In this document: positions 40,795-50,144 of the stretch, piece by piece
Layout of the letters: the number at the start of each line of letters is the position of its first letter
Position numbering within the stretch: the stretch's first letter is position 1
Source of the DNA: an uncultured Pelagibacteraceae bacterium
Lineage (GTDB): Bacteria; Pseudomonadota; Alphaproteobacteria; Pelagibacterales; Pelagibacteraceae
Assembly: GCA_902562645.1 (NCBI GenBank)
Contig: CACETY010000002.1
Span: forward strand, 62,001 to 126,000
Direction of reading: 5' to 3'
Length of the DNA stretch: 64,000 bases
Made by a program: the position numbers and the translations under genes
Notes under the pieces: generated by a model
Databases searched by the model: none
What the model saw: the letters and a program-made list of their open reading frames with translations, nothing else
What the model was told of the DNA's origin: nothing

Positions 40795-41259
40795 TATATT
40801 TAAAATCATTTTAAGAGCTTGCTTGGCAGTAGCTTTTTGAATTGAAATTCTTTTCTTACTTTTAAATAAGTTTTTCTTTACTATTGTTTTACTTCCTTTT
40901 TTAAGACCTATATAAACTAGTCCAACTGGTTTTGCTTTTGAACCACCATTCGGTCCTGCGACACCCGTGATGGAGATTGATATGTTCGCTTTACTAATTT
41001 TACTTAAATTTTTGACCATCGATAGACAGGTTTCATGGCTTACCGCTCCATACTTTGTGATAGTTTTTTTTGGAACTTGAAGCAATTTTATTTTTGCATT
41101 GTTAGAATAAGTCACTAATCCCATATTAAATACTTTAGATGACCCGCTTATAGATGTAATCGAACTTGCTAAAAGTCCTCCAGTGCAGGACTCTGCAAAT
41201 GATAATGTTAGTTTTTTTTTAGTTAGTAGCTTTACAATTCTTAAGGAAAAATTACTCAT
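40789..41259 (-). CDS. pncC: CinA C-terminal-domain nicotinamide-nucleotide amidohydrolase (start trimmed to 41259)
   Basis: LTLSFAESCTGGLLASSIT, ITGVAGPNGG; only the C-terminal CinA domain. Confidence 0.9.
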   Translation of the reverse strand: MSNFSLRIVKLLTKKKLTLSFAESCTGGLLASSITSISGSSKVFNMGLVTYSNNAKIKLLQVPKKTITKYGAVSHETCLSMVKNLSKISKANISISITGVAGPNGGSKAKPVGLVYIGLKKGSKTIVKKNLFKSKKRISIQKATAKQALKMILNIL

Positions 41260-41750
41260 GTGGTAATAATCATATAAAATACGAGAATTGCTACTACATA
41301 TAATCCAGCACAAACATCATCCATTATAACACCAAAGCTATTCTTAAAGTTTTTATCGTAATAACTCACAGGGTAGGGTTTTGCGATATCAAAAATTCTA
41401 AAAAGAATAAACATTATAAAATAAAAGGTTAGCAACCTTGCTGGATCCGTTTGTTCTTTATGGGCAATTTCATAAAGGCAAATTGGTATTGATTGACCAA
41501 TAAACTCGTCAATAACTACCTCTTTTGGATCTTTATTTGTTAAATCTTTAATAAAAAAATTTACTGCAAAAAGTGAAATTATAAAAATACCTACTAAAAA
41601 AAACAAAAATGTATCTGCTGGAACTGAAAAAATATTAAATAATATATATAAAAAGATAACAGTTACTAAAGATGCGTAACTCCCAGGTATTCTTGGCAAT
41701 TTTCCAATGCCAAACATTGTAACAAATAAAAAATTTATTTTTTTAAGCAT
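41256..41750 (-). CDS. pgpA: Phosphatidylglycerophosphatase A
   Basis: GIGKLPRIPGSYASL, VVIDEFIGQSIP, FRIFDIAKPYPVSYYDKNFKNSFGVIMDDVCAGLY. Confidence 0.95.
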   Translation of the reverse strand: MLKKINFLFVTMFGIGKLPRIPGSYASLVTVIFLYILFNIFSVPADTFLFFLVGIFIISLFAVNFFIKDLTNKDPKEVVIDEFIGQSIPICLYEIAHKEQTDPARLLTFYFIMFILFRIFDIAKPYPVSYYDKNFKNSFGVIMDDVCAGLYVVAILVFYMIITT

Positions 41751-42849
41751 AATAATTTAAAGATACTATCACTTCACATGCGATAGCCTCTTCTTTTCCA
41801 ATCAAACCCAACTTTTCAACTGTTTTACCTTTTAAATTAATTTGATCTTTATTTATACTGAGCAAATTGGATAATGAAGTGATAATTTTTACTCTATATT
41901 TTGAGACTTTAGGTTTTTCACAAATTAAATTTATGTCTACATTATTTATAAAATATCCTTCTTTATGTAAGTTTTTCAAAATTGGAGATAACATATTGGG
42001 TGATCTTATATTTTTAAATCGTCTTTTGTTGCTTGGATAAAAAGTTCCAATATCTTTTTTTCTCATAGCACCCAGTAGTCCGTCTATTATAGCATGGATA
42101 ATTACATCTCCATCCGAATGACCTTGTAGGCCAGAATGGAATGGAATTTTAATTCCTCCCAGATATAATTGTTTATTTTTAATTAATCTATGTATATCAA
42201 AACCAATCCCATAAAAATTTTGAATATTAAGTTTTTCTAAATCGGACTTTGTTGTAATTTTGTAATTATTTTCTTCACCTTTTATAAATTTAATTTTTTT
42301 TTTATTGTCTAAAAATAATGTTGCCTCATCAGTAATTTTTGTATTATTTAATTTTGATAGATTAAACAAACTTTTAAAATTAAAACATTGCGGCGTCTGG
42401 GTGAATAACAAATTTTCTCTATTCAGATTCTGAATTTTATTTTCGATTTTATATTTTGCTGAGTTATCTGTTTTAACATAAGGAACTACTGCTTTATTTT
42501 TTTTTAGGTTTGAATTTAGTTTTTTTAATAATTTTATTGAAAAATTTGGTCGTGCAGCATCATGAATAAATACATTTGTGAATTTCTTATTTTTTATAAA
42601 ATTTAATGCTTTTTGTGATGATTGATATCTTTCTCTTCCACCTTTAATCACTTTAATAGATTTATCTTTAATATTTTTAATTGGATTATTTGATACAATT
42701 ATTATTGATTTAAATAACTTTGACTTTAATGCCTTATCTACTGAATGCATAAATAAGGGTTTATTTAAGTAATTTGTAAATTGTTTTGGATTATTTGATT
42801 TAAATCTCTTACCTTTGCCAGCAGCTAGTAGTATAAAACAATTAGTCAT
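41743..42849 (-). CDS. ispDF: Bifunctional IspD/IspF
   Basis: N-terminal LLAAGKGKRFKSNNPKQF (IspD); C-terminal GFDIHRL...LQGHSDGDVIIHAIIDGLLGA (IspF). Confidence 0.96.
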   Translation of the reverse strand: MTNCFILLAAGKGKRFKSNNPKQFTNYLNKPLFMHSVDKALKSKLFKSIIIVSNNPIKNIKDKSIKVIKGGRERYQSSQKALNFIKNKKFTNVFIHDAARPNFSIKLLKKLNSNLKKNKAVVPYVKTDNSAKYKIENKIQNLNRENLLFTQTPQCFNFKSLFNLSKLNNTKITDEATLFLDNKKKIKFIKGEENNYKITTKSDLEKLNIQNFYGIGFDIHRLIKNKQLYLGGIKIPFHSGLQGHSDGDVIIHAIIDGLLGAMRKKDIGTFYPSNKRRFKNIRSPNMLSPILKNLHKEGYFINNVDINLICEKPKVSKYRVKIITSLSNLLSINKDQINLKGKTVEKLGLIGKEEAIACEVIVSLNYYA

Positions 42850-42886
42850 GATTACTATAAAATTATTTGTAATATATTTTTAAATT

Positions 42887-44665
42887 ATGTTTGCTTTGTT
42901 AAAAAGAAATTTGTTTATTATAGTTATATTTATATTAACTATTTCCTTAGGTTTTCTAACATTTTTAACATTTATCAATAAAAGTTTTATTAAACTTAAT
43001 GAAGATAACCTAGAAATTCTTCTAATATCTAATGTCATTTTGGTAATTTTATTTTTTATATTAATATTTATTGATATAAAAAATTCTATTAAAAATAATA
43101 TTAATGTAAGAGGTTCAATTGCTAATAGAAAATATATAGTTTCTTTTGCTCTTTTTACGTTAATACCATCATTATTAATTGCAGTTTTTTCATTGTTTAT
43201 TTTTTCATTTGCCTTAGATAAATATTTTGACAAAAAAATTACTACAGCTGTAAACAATTCTTATGAGATAGCTAAAAACTATGTTGACGAGAAAAGAAAT
43301 AAAATAGAGTCAGAAATTGTGCTCATAGCATTTGATTTAAATAAATATGCAGATCTGTATAACTCTGATCCAGATCGGTATCAACTTATATTAAATACCC
43401 AGAGGTTTTTAAGAGATATAGACCAACTTCATTTAATAGATAATGAAGGTAAGTTATTAAGATCAGCAGCAAATTCTGTTTACAAAAAAATTGAAGATAG
43501 AGCTATGGAAATGGTAAAAGATGATGATAGACCATTAAAAATTATAAATACTTTTGAAAATAAATCTGCAGCAGTTGTAAGACTTTCTAATTATGAAAAT
43601 ACATTTTTATATGTATTAAAGTATATAGATAAAAATATTTCTAATTATTTAATAAAATCTGAAGAAGCAGTAAATTTTTATTATACAGTTGAAAATCAGA
43701 ACTTAGGTATAAGAATTTCATTTGCTATAATTTACATTACCCTTGTTACGCTCTTACTTTTTTTATCAATAACAATAGCAATAAGATTTTCATCACGTTT
43801 TTTTATATCAATTAATAACTTAATAACTGCCTCTGAAAATATTGGTAAAGGGAATCTAAATACAAAGGTACCTGATATAAAAGCTGATATAGAAATGGAA
43901 AGGCTAAATAAAAATTTTAATTCAATGATTGATAGGTTAAAAAATCAACAGGAAAAACTACTTACAAATGAAAGACATGAGGCTTGGGAAAATGTTGCTA
44001 GAAAATTAGCTCACGAAATCAAAAATCCTTTAACACCAATTCAATTAACGATAGACAATCTAAAAACAAAATATTTACCTAATGAAGAAACTTTTAATCA
44101 AGAAAAATATTTAAACAATCTTAAAACTATACTTAAACAAATTAAACAGATTGAAAATCTAGTAAATGAATTTTCTGATTTTGCTAGAATGCCAAAACCA
44201 TTATTTAAACCAAACAATTTAAATCAAGTAATCAATGACAACATTAATTTGGTAAATAAACTTGACAATTCAATTCAAATCAGACTAATTAATCACTTTG
44301 CTAAAGAGGTAATATTAAAATTTGATAATGAACAGTTTAATAGGCTATTTTTCAACTTAATCAAAAATTCTCTTGAAAGTATTCAAGAAAAGGCAACAAA
44401 AGATAGTAAAATTGACAAAAATATAGATATAGAAATTAGACAAAGAAGAGATTATATAAATATTAATATTGTTGATACAGGAACAGGTTTTAAAAATAAA
44501 AAAACCAAAGATATAATTAAACCTTATTTTACAACTAAAGAAAAGGGAACTGGATTAGGATTATCAATTGTAGACAAAATTATTAGTGATCATGAAGGAT
44601 CAATCAAATTTTTAAATCATAAAAAAGGTGCAAAAATTCAAATTATAATTCCTTATAAAAAATAA
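42887..44665 (+). CDS. ntrY: NtrY-family sensor histidine kinase (PAS-less form)
   Basis: N-terminal TM region, HAMP, ENVARKLAHEIKNPLTPIQLTIDNL H-box, GTGLGLSIVDKIISDHEG; followed by ntrX. Confidence 0.9.
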   Translation: MFALLKRNLFIIVIFILTISLGFLTFLTFINKSFIKLNEDNLEILLISNVILVILFFILIFIDIKNSIKNNINVRGSIANRKYIVSFALFTLIPSLLIAVFSLFIFSFALDKYFDKKITTAVNNSYEIAKNYVDEKRNKIESEIVLIAFDLNKYADLYNSDPDRYQLILNTQRFLRDIDQLHLIDNEGKLLRSAANSVYKKIEDRAMEMVKDDDRPLKIINTFENKSAAVVRLSNYENTFLYVLKYIDKNISNYLIKSEEAVNFYYTVENQNLGIRISFAIIYITLVTLLLFLSITIAIRFSSRFFISINNLITASENIGKGNLNTKVPDIKADIEMERLNKNFNSMIDRLKNQQEKLLTNERHEAWENVARKLAHEIKNPLTPIQLTIDNLKTKYLPNEETFNQEKYLNNLKTILKQIKQIENLVNEFSDFARMPKPLFKPNNLNQVINDNINLVNKLDNSIQIRLINHFAKEVILKFDNEQFNRLFFNLIKNSLESIQEKATKDSKIDKNIDIEIRQRRDYININIVDTGTGFKNKKTKDIIKPYFTTKEKGTGLGLSIVDKIISDHEGSIKFLNHKKGAKIQIIIPYKK

Positions 44666-46020
44666 TGTCAGCAGAAATTTTAATAATAGATGATAACGCA
44701 GATATAAGATTGATTTTAGACGAATTAATTAATGATGCCGGTTATAAGACAAGACTTGCTGCTAACTTTAACCAAGCGTTGACTGAAATTGACAAAAAAC
44801 TTCCCGATGTTGCAATAATAGACGTTAAGTTAGATAAAGGTGATAATGATGGAATTTTACTCTTAGATCATATAAAGAAAAAAAATCCTGATTTACCAGT
44901 TATAATGATTTCTGGCCATGCAAATATAGAGATGGCGGTGAATTCATTAAAATCTGGCGCATTTGAATTTATTCAAAAACCATTTGATAAAGAGAGACTA
45001 ATAAATTTTGTTAATAGAGCTGTTGAGAATTATAATTTAAAAAATGAAAATAAAACATTAAACACAAAACTCTTTCACACTTTCGAATTAGTTGGGAAAA
45101 GTTCTAATATTTTGTCAATTAAAGATCAGATATATAAATTATCAAAATCCGAGAGTAGAATTTTTATAACTGGACCTACTGGTTCAGGTAAAGAACTAAT
45201 TTCAAGAAAAATTCATAAAAATTCTAAAAGAAAGGATGGACCTTTTGTTGTTATAAATGGTGCACTTTTAGATGCAAAAAAGTATGAACTTGAGTTATTT
45301 GGTGAAGAAAAAAAAGATGGATCTATTTTTTATGGGGCCCTTGAAAAAGCATCAGGTGGAGTACTACTTATTGATGAAGTTACTGAAATACCACTCGAGA
45401 CACAGTCAAAAATTTTGAGAGTTGTAATAGATCAAAAATTTAAAAGAATTAATAGTAATCATGATATTAAAGTTGATGTAAGAATAATTTGCACAAATAG
45501 CAAAGATGCTCAACAAGAGATCAGAAATGGAAATTTCAGAGAAGATTTATTCCATAGATTAAATGTATTTAATATTAAAATTGATCCATTAAATAAGAGA
45601 ATTGAGGATATACCAATATTAATAGAATATTTTATTAAAAATATCTGTGAGGCTAATAACTTTAAAAAATTTAAGATCACTGATAATAACTATTTATTAA
45701 ATTATGATTGGCCAGGAAATGTCAGAGAATTAAGAAATTTGATAGAAAGAATTGCTATATTGTCACCCGGTGATGATAATGAAAGGCTAATGAATATAAT
45801 TAAAGAATCTTTATCTAAATCAATTGAAAATGAGTTTTCTGTAACAGAAACTCTTACTGTTCCATTAAAAGAAGCTAGAGAAAGTTTTGAAAAGCAATAT
45901 TTAGTTTCTCAATTAAAAAAATTCAGTGGAAATATTTCAAAGACTGCAAAATTTATAGGCATGGAAAGATCAGCTTTGCATAGAAAATTAAAACTACTAG
46001 GAGTGAAAGATTTAAATTAA
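44665..46020 (+). CDS. ntrX: NtrX-family response regulator (REC-AAA+-HTH)
   Basis: REC domain IIDDNADIRLIL, Walker A GPTGSGKE, NYDWPGNVRELRNLIERI, Fis-type HTH; no GAFTGA. Confidence 0.92.
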   Translation: MSAEILIIDDNADIRLILDELINDAGYKTRLAANFNQALTEIDKKLPDVAIIDVKLDKGDNDGILLLDHIKKKNPDLPVIMISGHANIEMAVNSLKSGAFEFIQKPFDKERLINFVNRAVENYNLKNENKTLNTKLFHTFELVGKSSNILSIKDQIYKLSKSESRIFITGPTGSGKELISRKIHKNSKRKDGPFVVINGALLDAKKYELELFGEEKKDGSIFYGALEKASGGVLLIDEVTEIPLETQSKILRVVIDQKFKRINSNHDIKVDVRIICTNSKDAQQEIRNGNFREDLFHRLNVFNIKIDPLNKRIEDIPILIEYFIKNICEANNFKKFKITDNNYLLNYDWPGNVRELRNLIERIAILSPGDDNERLMNIIKESLSKSIENEFSVTETLTVPLKEARESFEKQYLVSQLKKFSGNISKTAKFIGMERSALHRKLKLLGVKDLN

Positions 46021-47393
46021 TGAATATTATTATATGTGGGGCTGGTAGAGTTGGCTCAACTATTGCTAAAATGTTAATTGAGCAAAATCACTCAATTACA
46101 ATGATTGACCAATCTAGTGATGATATTCAAAAAATTAATGAGACTTTAGATGTAAAAGCAATAGTTGGGAAAGCAACTTCGCCAGCAATATTGGAAAAAG
46201 CAAACACAAAAGATGCAGACATGATTATAGCTGTCACTAGAAATGATGAAATAAATATGTTGATATGCCAAATAGCTTTTTCTTTATTTAAGGTTCCAAA
46301 AAAAATCGCAAGAATAAGATTTCAAGAATACCTAGATCCCAAATACTCTGGTTTGTTTAGTAAAGAAAACTTACCAATAGACAATATAATTTCTCCAGAA
46401 GTTGAAATTGCTAAATCTATTCAAAGAAAATTAGAAGCACCTGGTGCTTTAGACAATGTTCCTTTTGCAGAAAATAAAATTAGATTGTTAGAAATTTTAA
46501 TAGATGAGAAATGTTCAATACATGGAATTAACTTAAATGAGCTTACTAAAAAATTTCCAAAATTAAATGCTTATATACTTGGTGTTATTAGAGATGATAA
46601 ATTTGTTGTAATGAAAAAGACAGATCAACTCCAACTTAAAGATAAAGCATATGTGGTTGTAAATAGTAGTCAAATGCAAGAAACATTATCTGTATTTGGA
46701 CATAATGAAAAAATTTCAAATAAAATGCTAATTATAGGCGGTGGAAATATTGGTTTTAATCTTGCTAAAAATATTGAGCAATCATTTGAATCGGCAAGAG
46801 TAAAGATAATTGAAAAAGATAAAAGCAGAGCTGAATATATTGCAAATGAATTAAATGATACAATAGTAATTAATGGAAACGGTTTGGATGAAGAAGTTTT
46901 AAATGAAGCTAATATTGATGAAGTTGAAACTGTATTAGCACTTACAAATGATGATGAGGATAATTTAATGGTAAGTGTTATAGTTGAAAAATTTTCAAAG
47001 GATAAGAGAACTATGGCACTTATAAATAAGCCAAATTATTCATTACTTCAATCCTCGCTTAAAATAGATGATTTAATTGATCCAAGAATGAGTACTGTCT
47101 CTAGTATTTTAAAACACGTTCACAAAGGAACTATTGAAAACGCATATACAATTTTGAATGGAGAATATGAGGTTATAGAAGCAGATATCATAGAGTCATC
47201 AGAACTAATAAACAGGCAATTGAAAGATTCTAATTTACCTGAAGAAATAAGAATAGGCGCAATATTAAGAGATGGTGAAGTAATCATACCAAGCTCTAGT
47301 TATGTGTTTCAAAAAGATGATACAGTTTTACTTTTATCTAAAAGAGATCAACTACCGATAGTAGAAAATATGTTTAGAATTAGTTCAGTCTAA
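46020..47393 (+). CDS. trkA: Trk system potassium uptake protein TrkA
   Basis: Two Rossmann/RCK units: IICGAGRVGSTIAKML and LIIGGGNIGFNLAKNI. Confidence 0.95.
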   Translation: MNIIICGAGRVGSTIAKMLIEQNHSITMIDQSSDDIQKINETLDVKAIVGKATSPAILEKANTKDADMIIAVTRNDEINMLICQIAFSLFKVPKKIARIRFQEYLDPKYSGLFSKENLPIDNIISPEVEIAKSIQRKLEAPGALDNVPFAENKIRLLEILIDEKCSIHGINLNELTKKFPKLNAYILGVIRDDKFVVMKKTDQLQLKDKAYVVVNSSQMQETLSVFGHNEKISNKMLIIGGGNIGFNLAKNIEQSFESARVKIIEKDKSRAEYIANELNDTIVINGNGLDEEVLNEANIDEVETVLALTNDDEDNLMVSVIVEKFSKDKRTMALINKPNYSLLQSSLKIDDLIDPRMSTVSSILKHVHKGTIENAYTILNGEYEVIEADIIESSELINRQLKDSNLPEEIRIGAILRDGEVIIPSSSYVFQKDDTVLLLSKRDQLPIVENMFRISSV

Positions 47394-47400
47394 TTTTAAG

Positions 47401-48810
47401 ATGACAAAATACAGCTCAATATATATTAGTGCCTTTTTATTTTTAATAAGTATTTTTTCTTTTTTTAATATTATTTATTCAAATTATTTTGATATTTTTT
47501 TTAATATTGAAAATTATATATATACCCTGATTATAAGTCTTATCTTAGGAAGTTTTATATTATTCTTTAATAGAAAAAATGTTAAAAAAATTTCTTTATA
47601 TGAAAAAATATTTACTGTTTTATTAGGTTATATTTTATTTCCATTAATAATTTCAATACCTTACTATTTTGGCATTCATAATATTTCACTATTGAATTCA
47701 TATTTCGAGGCAATTTCAGGATTTACATCAACAGGTTTTACTATTTTTGAAAATATTAAGCAATTAGATGAAAGCCTAATTTTATGGAGATCTACTTCAC
47801 AATGGATAGGTGGAATTTATTTTCTTTTTTCAATTTTATTGTTAATTGATATTTTTGATAGAAACTTAAAACAATCTTTCACAGAATATTTGTCTTTCAA
47901 TTATAGTGAAATTTTTAAACAATCATTAAAAATAATTGTAATTTATTCATCATTAACATTATTTATATTTATATTATTTAAAACTTTAAATTTAAGGACT
48001 TTTGATGCTTTTAATTTATCATTGTCAATAATTTCATCAGGTGGCTTCTTACCTGTAAACAATATTGACTATTTATTTGAGAGTGATTTGAGTAAAATTT
48101 TTTTATCATTCACAATGGTGCTTTCTTTTTTTAGTCTTTTTTTAATCTATAATCTTGCTTCTTTAAATAGAAAGAAGCTTAGTTTCTTAAGTGAAGATTT
48201 TAATCTGCTAATTTATTTGATATTTTTAATCTCCTTTTCATTTGTTTTTTTAAATTCGAGTAAAAATTTTCCAACTATTTTGGTTGCTATAACAAGTAGT
48301 ATATCAAATATTGGTATTTCATTTAATGACACCCCAAATAATTTAATATTTATCTTTTTTATTATGGTTGTTATTGGAGGTTCGTTTTTTTCAACAAGTT
48401 CAGGACTTAGAGTTATAAAAATTTTAAGTTTAATTAAATTTTCTATAAACAATCTTCTTTCCCATACAAAACCAAATCAAATTTATTCTAACAGAGTAAC
48501 CTTGATTAATGAAAATACTGATAAATCAGATATTGACAAATATTTTTTTTCTATAATTATTTTTATTATATCTTTGTCTTTGTTAACTTTGCTTCTGACA
48601 CTTTCTGATATTCAATTTGAAAATTCATTCAAACTTTCTATTTTGACAATAATGAATACTGTTAATTCAACTATGTTCCAACTATCGAATTTTGATTTTT
48701 ACAACTTATCCTTTTTAACAAAGATTTATCTGATAATTTTCATGATAATAGGTAGAGTAGAATTATTAACTATATTAATATTATTTAAAAAATTTCTTTT
48801 CAAAAATTAA
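47401..48810 (+). CDS. trkH: TrkH-family potassium uptake channel subunit
   Basis: Multi-TM, selectivity-filter-like ISGFTSTGFTIF, WRSTSQWIGGIYFLF; adjacent to trkA. Confidence 0.93.
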   Translation: MTKYSSIYISAFLFLISIFSFFNIIYSNYFDIFFNIENYIYTLIISLILGSFILFFNRKNVKKISLYEKIFTVLLGYILFPLIISIPYYFGIHNISLLNSYFEAISGFTSTGFTIFENIKQLDESLILWRSTSQWIGGIYFLFSILLLIDIFDRNLKQSFTEYLSFNYSEIFKQSLKIIVIYSSLTLFIFILFKTLNLRTFDAFNLSLSIISSGGFLPVNNIDYLFESDLSKIFLSFTMVLSFFSLFLIYNLASLNRKKLSFLSEDFNLLIYLIFLISFSFVFLNSSKNFPTILVAITSSISNIGISFNDTPNNLIFIFFIMVVIGGSFFSTSSGLRVIKILSLIKFSINNLLSHTKPNQIYSNRVTLINENTDKSDIDKYFFSIIIFIISLSLLTLLLTLSDIQFENSFKLSILTIMNTVNSTMFQLSNFDFYNLSFLTKIYLIIFMIIGRVELLTILILFKKFLFKN

Positions 48811-48835
48811 ATTAGTATTATAAAGTAATTTTTTT

Positions 48836-48912
48836 GCGCCCTTAGCTCAGCTGGATAGAGCATCGGTTTTCTAAACCGAGGGTCGGAGGTTCGAATCCTC
48901 CAGGGCGCGCCA
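48836..48912 (+). tRNA. tRNA-Arg(TCT)
   Basis: GCGCCCT...AGGGCGC acceptor, TCGGT-TTTCTAA-ACCGA anticodon arm, GGTTCGAATCC T arm, encoded CCA. Confidence 0.97.
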
Positions 48913-48982
48913 AGTTAAATGATCAGTATTGTTGAGGCTAATTTACCGTTGATGGTTGTATTAGTTTCTGCTTTACTCCAGT

Positions 48983-49017
48983 ATTCAAAAATAACTTTTT
49001 GAATAATTTGTTAACAA
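48983..49017 (+). promoter_or_regulatory. Two adjacent dyad-symmetric elements upstream of aapJ
   Basis: ATTCAAAAA-taac-TTTTTGAAT (48983-49004) and palindrome TTGTTAACAA (49008-49017), 25 bp before the aapJ ATG. Confidence 0.5.
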
Positions 49018-49041
49018 ATAAATAATAAAAAGAGGAAAATA

Positions 49042-50082
49042 ATGTTTAAAATAATAAAACAATTGACTTCATTAGTCGCTATGTTTGCTGTGCTATTTGC
49101 TTTTTCAACAGAAACAATGGCTGCTAAGAAATCAAAAACTCTTGAGAACACTAAAAAAAGAGGATTTGTAAGATGTGGTGTTTCTCAAGGTCTTCCTGGA
49201 TTTTCAAACGCAGATGAGTCTGGAAATTGGACAGGTATAGATGTTGATGTATGTAGAGCTGTTGCAGCTGCTACATTAGGAGATGCAACTAAAGTTAAAT
49301 TCACTCCTTTAAGTGCAAAAGAAAGATTTACAGCACTTACATCTGGTGAAATTGATATCTTATCAAGAAACACTACTTGGACTTTATCTAGAGATGCTGA
49401 CATTGGTCTAACATTTGTTGGTGTAAATTTCTATGATGGACAAGGTTTCATGGTAAGAAAAGGTTCAGGAATTAAATCTACAAGCGAGTTCAAAAACGGT
49501 ACATCTGTTTGCACAAACTTAGGAACTACAACTGAGCTAAATATGAGAGACTTCTTTGATTCTAGAGGAATTTCTTATGAGCCAGTAGTTTTTGAAAAAG
49601 CGGATGAAGTCGTAGCTGCTTACGATGCTGGTAGATGTGATACTTACACAACTGATAAATCAGGTCTTGCTGCGCAAAGAACTAAATTATCAGCTCCAGA
49701 TGATCACGTAGTTTTACCAGAAACTATCTCAAAAGAGCCACTAGGACCTGTTGTACGTCAAGGTGATTCTGTATGGGAAGATATAGTTAGATGGTCACTA
49801 AATACTATGATTGAAGCAGAAGAGTATGGTGTTAACTCATCGAATGCTGACATGATGAAAACTTCAAACAATCCAGCTATCAAAAGATTAGTTGGTGCTG
49901 AAGGTGAATTAGGTGCAGCTTTTGGTTTAGATAACGACTGGAACTTAAGAATTATCAAACAAGTTGGTAACTACGGTGAAAGCTACAAAAGAAACATAGC
50001 TGACACTGGAATTCTACCTGACAGAGGTCCAAACGAATTATGGACAAAAGGTGGAATTTTATACGTACCACCAGCAAGATAA
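49042..50082 (+). CDS. aapJ: General L-amino-acid ABC transporter substrate-binding protein
   Basis: Signal peptide; TKKRGFVRCGVSQGLPGFS, DVDVCRAVAAATLGD, DILSRNTTWTLSRD; followed by aapQMP-like genes. Confidence 0.95.
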   Translation: MFKIIKQLTSLVAMFAVLFAFSTETMAAKKSKTLENTKKRGFVRCGVSQGLPGFSNADESGNWTGIDVDVCRAVAAATLGDATKVKFTPLSAKERFTALTSGEIDILSRNTTWTLSRDADIGLTFVGVNFYDGQGFMVRKGSGIKSTSEFKNGTSVCTNLGTTTELNMRDFFDSRGISYEPVVFEKADEVVAAYDAGRCDTYTTDKSGLAAQRTKLSAPDDHVVLPETISKEPLGPVVRQGDSVWEDIVRWSLNTMIEAEEYGVNSSNADMMKTSNNPAIKRLVGAEGELGAAFGLDNDWNLRIIKQVGNYGESYKRNIADTGILPDRGPNELWTKGGILYVPPAR

Positions 50083-50100
50083 TTTTATTCTAAATTACTT

Positions 50101-50132
50101 AAAAGGGCTAGATATTTCTAGCCCTTTTTTTT
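50101..50132 (+). terminator. Intrinsic terminator/attenuator between aapJ and aapQ
   Basis: AAAAGGGCTAGA-tatt-TCTAGCCCTTTT stem (12 bp) followed by a T tract. Confidence 0.92.
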
Positions 50133-50144
50133 ATATAGACTCTG

